Origin: Microplitis mediator
Taxonomy: Eukaryota; Arthropoda; Insecta; Hymenoptera; Braconidae
NCBI RefSeq assembly: GCF_029852145.1
Contig: NC_079974.1
Coordinates: 16,119,582-16,183,581 of the forward strand
Direction: 5' to 3'
Length of the DNA: 64,000 nt
Shown here: positions 22,201 through 31,165 of the stretch, in pieces
Layout of the letters: each line of letters starts with the position of its first letter
How positions within the stretch are numbered: the first letter of the stretch is position 1
Position numbers and translations under genes: made by a program
The notes under the pieces: model-generated
Databases searched by the model: none
Seen by the model: the letters and a program-made list of their open reading frames with translations, nothing else
Told to the model about the DNA's origin: nothing

Positions 22201-23052
22201 TCAACCTTAAGATGTCTTAAAGATGTTTTTTAAAAGGATAAGGCAAATTTTTTTTTTGTCAGTCACCTTTTTTGGTATAAATACGAAATGCAAACGTTGG
22301 TTCCACTATTTGTAATTTATTTTTTGTCGTCACTTGTGTTAAGTCTTTTATGTAGATATTTTTTCGTCGACATAAATTTCTGATCGTTTGATCAACATAT
22401 TGATGCCTTATCGATATTTAAAAAAATATCCTAAAAACTGATGTCTTATAGATTTCTCAAAAGCAAGTGTGCTACTTGGGATTGTAGATCGTTTTCGATT
22501 CTTTTTTTTAATCTGGGTATATATCTTTTTTAAACTTAATTAATAAAATTATTAATTTCAACATTCTTACATCACATAAATCTAGATAATTATTATTATT
22601 ATTTTACTTTATATATACGTGTACTTTAACTTGAAACATTTTTATACTTTTTACCATTCAATTTATGCCTTGGCATTTAAATTAAATAAATAAATTATGA
22701 CATGAACAAAAACTATTTTTTCTCTGCTTATTATCCAGTCCTTCATAAATAATTTTATAAAAAATATTTGGCTAATCAAACTATCAATATTTTATATCAT
22801 TTGATCTTATAAATTTAAAAAATTAAATTTATAACCCAAAACTTACTTCAAGTCCCACTTTTTTGATGCGTATCCTTGTTTCTGACAAACTTCTTCCAAA
22901 ACCTGAAGCATTTAAAAATAACAATAAATAATTACAAATTAACATATATAACTTTTATAAATTACCTGTAATATTGTTGTATTTGGAGTAATTTTAACAT
23001 TTTGACGTCTCCCATTTGGTGCCAATACCGTAACACTTTTATTTGATGCCAT
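19292..23052 (-). CDS. ASPSCR1: TUG / ASPSCR1 UBX-domain tether protein
   Basis: Minus-strand coding exons: 22966-23052, 22847-22902, 21288-21537, 20722-21213, 20291-20648, 19578-19743, 19292-19487. They join in phase to 534 residues (human 553). The N-terminus MASNKSVTVLAPNGRRQNVK begins the TUG ubiquitin-like domain, which continues through KWDLKHFNTILDVNSIFRFTGLP and a second ubiquitin-like stretch. A lysine/serine-rich linker follows, then LGERNALVF and a UBX domain at about 370-430 (ILRIQFPNQMVLQGIFGPLE, FTLYCTPPKK). In mammals TUG binds p97/VCP, disassembles p97 hexamers and holds GLUT4 vesicles; an insect role in p97-linked trafficking is inferred. Intron 2, about 1.3 kb, contains nested elements (21650-21980 and 22064-22517). 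It is divergent from NAA60. Confidence 0.93.
19789..19940 (+). repeat. GC-rich insert resembling an LTR fragment in a TUG intron
   Basis: TGTAACGGGACCTAAGTC opens an abruptly GC-rich stretch (GCCTCCGCCGACCAGAGG...). TATAAATATATA at about 19859-19870 and an AATAAG word follow. TG at the start, a TATA box and a poly-A-like signal recall a Ty3/gypsy long terminal repeat, but I cannot fix the right end or a target duplication. Confidence 0.35.
21650..21980. mobile_element. Family H palindrome interrupted by a MITE
   Basis: Left arm TACCCGATCACTCCATTTAT, right arm near 21940 ATGAGTAATCGGGTACTAG, with TTGTATATCTATATTTAGT between. The loop is broken by family-A MITE 21702-21904. Cleaner copies at 40203, 60703 and 62922 show the undisturbed hairpin. 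Confidence 0.6.
21702..21904 (-). mobile_element. MITE, family A, reverse orientation
   Basis: It starts ATGATAGTAAAGTTAGCGGA and ends GCTACATTTACATTCAT, so it is inverted relative to the copies at 341 and 16742. It lies in the loop of a family-H palindrome within TUG intron 2. The flanks are AT-rich and the target duplication is no longer clear. Confidence 0.65.
22064..22517. mobile_element. CCCTGATTAAA hairpin with nested CCCAAGTAGCAC hairpin
   Basis: Outer ends CCCTGATTAAAAAAAAA and TTTTTTTAATCTGGG. Inside lies 22195-22480, a second inverted-repeat element with ends CCCAAGTAGCACAGAG and GTGTGCTACTTGGG. The inner element contains AGTCACCTTTTTTGGTATAA, also present in the copy at 46464-47015, so it is a separate mobile family. 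Confidence 0.65.
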
Positions 23053-23772
23053 TTTATTGTTTAATATAAAACTAAATAATTTATAACAATAAATAATTCA
23101 ATTGATATTATTTAAAACAGCAATTCTTCAATTGATTTATATTTTACAATTTTAAAACCATATATTTAAAAGGAGCAAACTCATCTTTAATTGTCTTATC
23201 AATCCTGTATGTAGTGAATAAATATATAACATATATAAAATTACTGTAGAGGCGCGCAGTTACGTCAAAACAGCTGTTTAGATTTGTCCAAACATCAAAC
23301 TAAAAAAAAAATACTTGCTTGTGTATAACTTTTTCTTTTGTACATTCATACATACCATTAATTTATCCCTATCGTCGATTATTATCAATTATCGTTAATT
23401 TATACATCGATCATTTCTAACGTTAACAGCAGTACAATTTAAACGCCAAATATTCAAATTTAACCTACAACTAACTAAATAAATAAATAAATAAATAGTA
23501 TATTTATTTATATATGTATATATAATACAATATTATATAAAAAAGTATATATTAAAAATAAAAATAACAATGAACCAATGAATTAAAATGACAAATTACA
23601 TTGAAATAAAATATTTGATAGGGAAAACTGGTGACGTGATTCATTTTAAATTTTTGACGTGATTCAAGTGTTTGTTTATAAATATATAACGTTATATATT
23701 TAAATGAATGAAGTTTATAAAAATAAATCTAATGATGAATAAAAATGTGGATTGAGGTAAATAAAATGTGTG
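23053..23772. other. Divergent promoter region TUG / NAA60
   Basis: A 720-bp gap between two genes transcribed away from each other, presumably a shared or back-to-back promoter. It is largely AT-rich, with a (TAAA)n tract at 23475-23500 and a slightly GC-richer patch at 23250-23285 (GGCGCGCAGTTACGTCA, CAGCTGTTT). No extra gene or MITE is seen. Confidence 0.55.
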
Positions 23773-26134
23773 ATGGCTGGCGTTGTTGCAATCGGAGGAA
23801 ATACGGATTTTCAAATATTAATTGACAATAAATTAATGAGAAACGTACCACCAAATAATTACAAGCAACAAAATCAACAGCACTATTACCATCAACATCA
23901 ACAACAACGTAAGTGCAATGATTTTAATGAAATGGCTATTTCAATAGAACGTTACAATACATCAGCAGTATCATCAGCTGGTTCATTGTCATCATCATCG
24001 TCATTGTCACCGTCAACAGCCACATCAGCTAATGATAAATATAATAACGAAATTAATAAAAATGATAATAACCGTCCACAAAATTTTTTATACAATTGTA
24101 ATAAGTCATCAACGTCATCTTCGTCATCTACTGTGACAGTACCACTGTGTCTTCTGGGTGATGTACAATTACGATTTCTTTGTCCAGAAGATTTGGAAGA
24201 AGTGCGCGCGTTATGTCAAGATTGGTTCCCAATAGGTAAATTTATTTGTGATATTAATCCTAATTCCATGTCACTGTTTTCAGCACCCGTCAACCTGGAA
24301 CATGGGTCATTAGCGTTCGTCGCTCATTTAACTACTATAATAGCCAGGGTTGCTTACTAAGTAAGTTTCAAGCAAACCGAATTCAAAATTGTTGAACGAA
24401 TTGCCATTCCATTTGACAGCATGATCCTGAAATTAGCAGACAATTAACAATTTTCGGATTTTTTTTTTTTTAAGCAATTTAAGTACAAAAAAAAAATCTA
24501 AAAACATGAACTTGTAGAAAATTTTAAAAACTATAAATGCAATTTTTTTTTATAATTTATTGTTTCAAAAAAACTCCAAAAATTATAAGCCGTCGGCCAA
24601 CTTCAGTATCATTTGACAGCAAGTATGCGTTAACTTTTATAAATCTGTTTTTTGACTACAAAATATAAAGATAAAATACTGATGACCCTGAACGTAGCAG
24701 ACATCCGAAAAAAAATAGTTTAGCTAAGGATATCTAGAGTAATAATAAAGTTATCACAAATTTGAAAGGTACCACTTGTTAATTGGTTCGACATCTTTAA
24801 GTGGTAGATTTCAAAAAATTTTCTTTTTTAATACAAAAGTTCTTATAATGAAAAATAATTTTGAGATGGCTCTCCCAGGATTACAAATTATTAAAAGTAA
24901 ATTTTTATTTAGTAATGTTTGACTATTGACGACTATCTAAATGTGGTTTCTGTCAGATTTCCGAAATTTCTTGGAATTTTTGGCAACGAATATCCGTCTC
25001 AAAAATTAAAAAAAAAAAATTTTTTTTTCAAATTTACTACTTAAAGATGTCGAGCCAATGAACAAGTGATACCTCTCAAATTTGTGATAACTTTATTATT
25101 ACTCTAGATATCCTTAGCTAAACTAATTTTTTGTCAGATGTCTGCTACTTTCAGGGTCATAAAATACTGTACAAATTGTCGAAAAACTAACCGGAAATTT
25201 TTCTTTTAAACTTTTGCTGTAAATTTGTAATCAAATTCCGGCAGTAGATTTCGAGTTAATTTAATTTTCAAGTTGCTACCAACTTTCGGATAAAATGGCT
25301 ATTAGGGTATGTTATTCTGTAAGGAAAAATCTTAAAAAATTCGTAGATCTTCTTTGGACTCCTAACTATGCGATAGAGTTATTGCCAGCTCCAAAAAGCC
25401 CTTTTTTAATAAACATTTTCATAAAAATTCGGAGGCATGTAGGCTGTTTACAGCAGAATATTTGAAAATTAATGGACCCAAACGACCCATGTTCCAGGGA
25501 TTAGGGTTAAAATGAAATTTATTGCTATTTATTAATCTATTTTATTTAAACAATAGATTATCCATATTCATGGTACGAAGACATAACAAGTTCATCACGA
25601 TTTTATGCACTAGCAGCAGTATTTGGTGGTGTTATTATTGGATTAATAGTTGCTGAAATAAAACCATTTGCAACATTGAATAAAGAAGATCAAGGTATAT
25701 TGTGTTCAAGTTTGGGTAAAGAATCACTCGTTGGTTATATATTGAGTTTAGGAGTACGTCGTGCTTATAGAAGAAATGGTATTGCTTCATTATTACTTGA
25801 ACAGTTATTAGCACACGTAACAGCACCAGAACGTTCAACAGTTAAAGCTGTATTTTTACATGTACTGTCGAGTAATGCACCGGCAATATTATTTTACCAA
25901 AGATGTAATTTTAGATTGCATAGTTTTCTGCCATATTATTATTCAATACGTGGTAAATGCCGTGATGGTTTTACATATGTACTTTATGTCAATGGTGGGC
26001 ATCCGCCCTGGGGTATTTGTGACTGGATGCGTCATTTAGCCGGTGCTATGGCTAGTTTAGGACCATGTAGAGTTCCACACTGGATATGGCAACGACTAAT
26101 GTGGGCTGCCACTCTGCTCTCTTATCATAGATGA
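23773..26134 (+). CDS. NAA60: N-alpha-acetyltransferase 60 (NatF)
   Basis: Coding exons 23773-24235 and 25557-26134 join in phase (ATA G|AT TAT) to 346 residues. The start is the ATG of MAGVVAIGG; an upstream GTG in frame is not used. The first 125 residues are a low-complexity Gln/His/Ser-rich extension absent from the 242-residue human protein. The GNAT core then runs from VQLRFLCPEDLEEVRALCQDWFPIDYPYSWYED through GVIIGLIVAEIKP to the acetyl-CoA loop RRAYRRNGIASLLLEQLL and FLHVLSSNAPAILFYQRCNF. The C-terminus (WQRLMWAATLLSYHR) fits the amphipathic membrane anchor of this family. NAA60 acetylates N-termini of transmembrane proteins facing the cytosol at the Golgi. The single intron, about 1.3 kb, holds a family-D MITE and a family-E hairpin. 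Confidence 0.93.
24421..24611 (+). mobile_element. MITE, family D, with perfect 9-bp target duplication
   Basis: It begins ATGATCCTGAAATTAGCAG and ends CGTCGGCCAACTTCAGTATCA. The flanks TTTGACAGC at 24412-24420 and 24612-24620 are identical. It lies in the NAA60 intron. Confidence 0.75.
24682..25160. mobile_element. Family E hairpin, 479 bp, with perfect 9-bp target duplication
   Basis: The ends ATGACCCTGAACGTAGCAG and CTGCTACTTTCAGGGTCAT are inverted repeats. The arms stay complementary for well over 100 bp, for example TAAGGATATCTAGAGTAATA on the left and its complement near 25095-25115. The 9-bp flanks AAAATACTG (24673-24681 and 25161-25169) are identical. The TIR word TAGCAGACATC links it to families A and D. 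Confidence 0.8.
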
Positions 26135-26369
26135 TATTTAAACTGTCGGATGAGATTAAAATTTTATAATAAAATCGACCAGTAGAATTTTTATTGATCT
26201 TGTCTGAAATTAGTTTTGTAATTTAAATTAGTTATTATTTAAGTGTTATAAGAGATTATTTATGTTACTAAGATATGTTACTAAAGCTTTATTAAAGATT
26301 ACTTTTAATACTTTAACTATTTTTTAAATTTTATCGACTATTTTTTTTTTTCTCTAATCAGTACGAAAT

Positions 26370-26542
26370 ATTGACCGAGCTCCAATTAATGACTGGGTAC
26401 TTAGACTCTTAATTATTTTTGAAATGTGGAATTTAATTCCGGAAAAATATGCAGTTATGTTGTAAATTTTTCATGGATTAAATACACAATTTAAAAATTT
26501 TTACGAGTCTTTTACCCAGTCAGTAATTGGAGCTCGGTCAAT
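26370..26542. mobile_element. Family I hairpin, ATTGACCGAGCTCC ends
   Basis: Left end ATTGACCGAGCTCCAATTA and right end TAATTGGAGCTCGGTCAAT are near-perfect inverted repeats, continuing inward with GACTGGGTA and TACCCAGTC. Total about 173 bp. It is just downstream of NAA60 and may be transcribed in its 3' UTR. Confidence 0.7.
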
Positions 26543-27158
26543 AATTGGTATTGTTACTTTATTTTGATTAATTACTGAACCATGCAGGATTAGTTACACA
26601 TTTATTTATTAAAATCACATATTTTTAATTCTATATAATGTATATATTATATATAAATATATATATTTAAAGTATATAGTGTAATTTACTGTTTTTAATA
26701 AAAATTGACACGTTATAAAAATTTATATATTATGATTTTTAATTTTGATAAATAATTATTACCCATAATTAATTGAATTACTTATCTAATATAAATTTAT
26801 AAACAATCTATGAATTTTATATATGATAAATAGCATTTTTACAATGGTAGTTTTTTTATTTCAAATTTAAAAAAAATTTAGAGGACTGATTTTCTTTAAA
26901 AAATGTCCTTTTAAATATTTTAAAAATTTAAATTGTGTCTACTTACGTCGTGGTGATAAAAATTATTTATCTTTGCACTTCCAAAGTTTAAAAGTGAACT
27001 AGTTTGTAAACTCTCAATAATTTAAAAAACTTATTTTAGAACCGTAATATTGAATTTTTGAAAATTATTTATTGAATTATTTTCTATGTAATTTCAATCG
27101 ATGAATCAGAAGCATTTGAAACATTCTGATTGTAATTAAATCTGTTATTAATCAGATA

Positions 27159-27364
27159 ATGACCCTTAAGTTTGCAGCCAATTAAAAATTTTTGAATTCT
27201 TTTTTTTCGACAAATAAATTACAAAAAAAAAAAAATACTAAAAATATGAACATGTCGAAAATGAAAAAAACTAGAGATGCAATTTCTCAAAATATTTTTT
27301 GTTTTTGTGATTTATTTTGAAAAAAAATTCAAAAATTATTAGACGTCGGCTAGCTTCAGTATTA
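27159..27364 (+). mobile_element. MITE, family D, in the NAA60-NUDCD1 gap
   Basis: It starts ATGACCCTTAAGTTTGCAG and ends GACGTCGGCTAGCTTCAGT then ATTA. The flanks TAATCAGATA and TAATCAGACA match at 9 of 10 positions, an old target duplication. Confidence 0.7.
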
Positions 27365-27716
27365 TAATCAGACATCAGGCAGAAATTAATCATTTTATTT
27401 ATATACAGATCTAAAGTGTTAAATTATAAAGCAAAATTTAACATAAAAATAATTTTTAAAGACAACCGAAAATTAAAAAAAAATTTTAACTTTAGAAGAT
27501 AAAAATTTATTATTCAAATTTGTCCTATCTAAATTTTATATAAATCTTCAATTAATTATCATTATTTGAAAGTTGCTGCGCAAAAAAATTATTATTTGGT
27601 GAATATTTTGATCCACATCGTAGATACTAGAATAAAAATTTAAAAAAATAAACTAGATAGCGCTGCAAAATGAAAATATTTTGATTACACACACGTACTT
27701 GTTGGATTAAATAAAT

Positions 27717-30700
27717 ATGACAAAAATAATAGAATTGCGTCCGAAAAAAAATTTATTGAACAATAAATTTGAAAAATATCAATTTTCACCTGACATTATT
27801 TCAATAACTGAACAAATAGATTTATCGAATCGTAAGTAATATATTTATTGATATTTTATTTAATCTTAACCTCAGATTATACACGCAGTTGTGATTAAAA
27901 AAAATTCATTGAATAGAATTGAAAAAAATGAAATATGAATTAATTTCAATTCCTTGATTTTTTCTCCGCATCAATGAAACTAATTCACTTCCATTCTTTT
28001 CAATGACTAAATATTCATTGAATTTCTGGTCTCGTAGAAAATTCAAAAAAATTTTAATATTTAAAAAATTCTTGATTTCTCTGAATTGATTTCAATCAGT
28101 GAATAAAACTAAATTTCTGATCTCTTCTACAATTAAAAAAATTCAAATGAACTCACGACGTCGAATTCTTCTCAATTCATTCCAATCAGTAAATGCTACG
28201 AGAATTTAAAAAAAGTATTAAATTAGTTTCCATTCTTTTCAATGAATTTTTTAAATCAGGGGGTACTTTTTAATTAAAAATGATAAAAATTATAGATGTC
28301 AAGCACAAAGAACCATCAAGTGATCAAGATTCATGGTTAGCAGCTAAACTATTTGCATTTCACAATCATCTTTTTAAAAATCCATATGATTCTTCATGTT
28401 GGTTCTGGGATGAAAACTATCAAGTCTGGCAATTAAAAGACGATGGAACTCTTAATCAAATAAAAACAACAGAACCATCATTTGTTAATGACTCGTGTAA
28501 ATTTAATCCGACAATAGCTTTTGCTGATGACGGTATTGTTGTTCTATCACGTGGTGACACAACCGTTGAAATAATTATGATTAATTTTGAATCTAAATCA
28601 CTGGAAATTCAAAACATTGAACCAGGAATTTTACTCGATGCTCGTTATGTTGAAGAAAAAAATTTATTGATTATATCAATGTACACAATTGTCACAATTG
28701 ATGGAAAAAAGCATTCAAAATTAGTTTTGCTGTCTTATAAATTTAAAAACACCGAAAATTTATCTGATGGTATTGAAATTTATCAGAAACAAGAGTTGAC
28801 AATGAAAGGTCCCATTGAATATGCTTTTATTGAACCCAATGGCGAATATATAAATTTATTAAGTCAAGACCCAGCCAAATTTACCTATGATTCATTAAAA
28901 AGTATTCAAGATAAAGATTGTAATGAAGTCAATAAAAATAATGATATAAAAATACCTAAATATTCTTGGTCACAGGATGAAGAATCTGTCACAGTTTGGG
29001 TTAAAATTCCACAAAAGTACACGGGGATTAAGCCTAAAGTTAAAGTATCAGCAACGGAAATTTCAGTTCTTATTGAAGATGAGATTTTAATTAATGGAGA
29101 AGTACCTTTTTGTCTTGATCATGATTTAGCGACTTGGAATTGCGAAAACGATACATTAAAATTAGAATTAATGAAACAGGAAACAGGACAAATGTGGAAT
29201 GAATTAATTAAGAATAATACTGACGGCCAATGTTTACCTAATGATGTATTAGCTTCTGAAATCCATTCAAGGTAAATTTATAAATTAATTTTTCAAAGAC
29301 TGAAAATTAAATTCAGAATTTTATTTTTAGTAAAAAATTTTTTAGAAGTATCAGAAAATTTTTTAATAAAGAAAACCATGAAAGTTAGTGTAATTAATTA
29401 GATGTTCAATATTAAACGAGCAACCTACAGTCACTACGTGACTACCCGAGTATTACTACGAAGTTTATAAAATATGATTTGAATTTAACTGTTTATTAAA
29501 ATCTATACTCTAAAATTAACTCTAGAATTTTGTTTATTTCTATTATTGAAATTTAATGAGACAAATCTCATCATTAACTCACAAACTTATTGATTTCTAT
29601 GATTGTATAATCATGGGATTCTTAAAAAAACATTTACACACGTTCAAATTTTTTTTTGTTAGTCGTTATATATATATATATATATATATTTTTCACTGAT
29701 ACCAAATCAAATTTGTTTAATTTTTATTATCATAGTAGACATGACATAGACTAAATTTTTCTTATTCTCTCTTAATTATATAATAGTTATATATATTCAG
29801 TCATATTTAGTGACAGAATAATTAAAATATTAATTTATTTAAAGAAAATAAATACGATCGTCTTTTTCCCGCGCAATTTAAATGAAATTCAAATAATATA
29901 GATAAATTTATTTATCTCGATACTTCGCAATAAAAAAAGAGTTTAAACCATGAAAAGGCCGAAATCCAGGTCAAGACCTTTCTAATGATACCAAATTTAA
30001 TAAAGTTAACTTATTCAATCATGTAGATGTGATAGAAAATTCATATTTTAAACAAAGAGTAAGAAATTTACTACTTTTAAGTATGAATCTTGAACCATTT
30101 ACTGAGAAAGGATGAGGATAGATGAGAATAATCATGGATTTTGCTATTCATTTCCATGATTATTTTCTGCTATCCGATGTCGAGAATAGCAAATAGGAAA
30201 TATCTAATTCGACTCCACCGTCCATCTTACGGCATATGGCTGGAACAAAATTTTCCTTATTCTCTTAATAATATAGATAATTAATTTTATTTTCTAGACT
30301 GGCCCATCTGTGTTCAGATCAACAAAGTAACAGCAGGGACCAACCGGCAATTGGTTTTAATTCTGAACAATTAGAAGAATGTGATTTAGAAGGAGATGAA
30401 AATACATTACAGAGAATAAATTTAACAAATCATATGACAACACATTTAACCATATTGACTCCACACAACCGTATACTATTTACTCATAAATTAAAAACAT
30501 GCCAAGTACTCTGTGTGCGTTATAATCACGATGGTTGTGTATGGGAATCGATTGACAAAGACGCAGAATGGGAGTTAGTTCATAAAGATGTTTTTCCTGG
30601 TTTCGGTTACGTCGAAGCCAGTAAAACAAACAAAAAATTTTGTATATCACCATGTAACCGCAGTTATGTTGCTATCATTGGACACAAAAAACGTGGATTG

Positions 30701-30853
30701 TTGTATGAAAAACCTCAACAAAATGCTCTGGTTGCTAAACAAAAAATAATTGATATAGGTGTTGACTCAACGGCAATATTGGGTGCTGTTGCAACAGATA
30801 ATTTTATTATTTTATTAACTCAAGATAAACTGTATAAATTAAATGTTTCATAA
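27717..30853 (+). CDS. NUDCD1: NudC domain-containing protein 1
   Basis: Coding exons 27717-27831, 28296-29271 and 30298-30853 join in phase to 548 residues (human 583). Exon 1 encodes MTKIIELRPKKNLLNNKFEK, which matches the family's start (RPLLDPRFEGYK in human). The first two thirds form the beta-propeller-like N-terminal region. A CS/NudC domain at about 259-343 is clear: YSWSQDEESVTVWVKIP and HDLATWNCENDTLKLELMK. The tail (VLCVRYNHDGCVWES, FGYVEASKTNKKFCISPCN) resumes the propeller. The family acts as a co-chaperone linked to Hsp90 and, in mammals, to DHX15 and COPI partners. Intron 1 carries a hairpin (27889-28262), intron 2 a TA repeat. The frame extends 15 bases upstream of exon 2, but the ATAG|AT acceptor fits phase and homology best. 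Confidence 0.92.
27889..28262. mobile_element. Hairpin element (GTGATTAAAAA...TTTAAATCAGGG) in NUDCD1 intron 1
   Basis: The left end TTGTGATTAAAAAAAATTC mirrors the right end GAATTTTTTAAATCAGGG. The arms repeat TTCAATGAATTT, AATTGAAAAAAATG and TCATTCCAATCAG-like words in inverted order. It is grouped with the CCCTGATTAAA elements. Confidence 0.55.
29276..30292 (+). other. NUDCD1: NUDCD1 intron 2
   Basis: A 1-kb intron bounded by AAG|GTAAAT and TTTCTAG|ACT. It contains a (TA)n run at about 29667-29690 and, near 30110-30180, a small AT-poor inverted stretch (GATGAGAATAATCATGGAT and TCCATGATTATTTTCTGC). No exon-like frame is present. Confidence 0.7.
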
Positions 30854-31165
30854 TTGTCATATTTTTTTTTTAAATCATCATATAAGTTTATTGATATCAT
30901 TTATTTAAATTACATGATACATAATTTTTTATCGTTTTTGTATTTTACAAAAAACCTCTCACAATCATTTTATATAAATGTACAATATTTACATTACTTA
31001 AAATTAATTTTGAAAGTTAAATCAGTCTAACGTAAAATCAAAGAAAGATAAAATTAAAACATTCAATTTTATAAAATAAAATATTAAGTAGGTTAATTAA
31101 AATGAATAAAATAATAAATTGACTGAATAAAAAATATGTAATGTTATTTAAAATTTATTTAATCA
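30854..31165. other. Convergent intergenic region NUDCD1 / CMTR1
   Basis: A 312-bp stretch between two stop codons that face each other, presumably overlapping or adjacent 3' UTRs. It is AT-rich with no repeat or gene recognised. Confidence 0.6.

Larger units (their letters stand above)
26135..27716. other. Gene-free stretch between NAA60 and NUDCD1
   Basis: The first part should be the NAA60 3' UTR. It holds a hairpin (26370-26542) and a family-D MITE (27159-27364). The remainder is AT-rich, with a TATATA tract at 26636-26670. The last few hundred bases should contain the NUDCD1 promoter. No coding region is supported. Confidence 0.6.
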
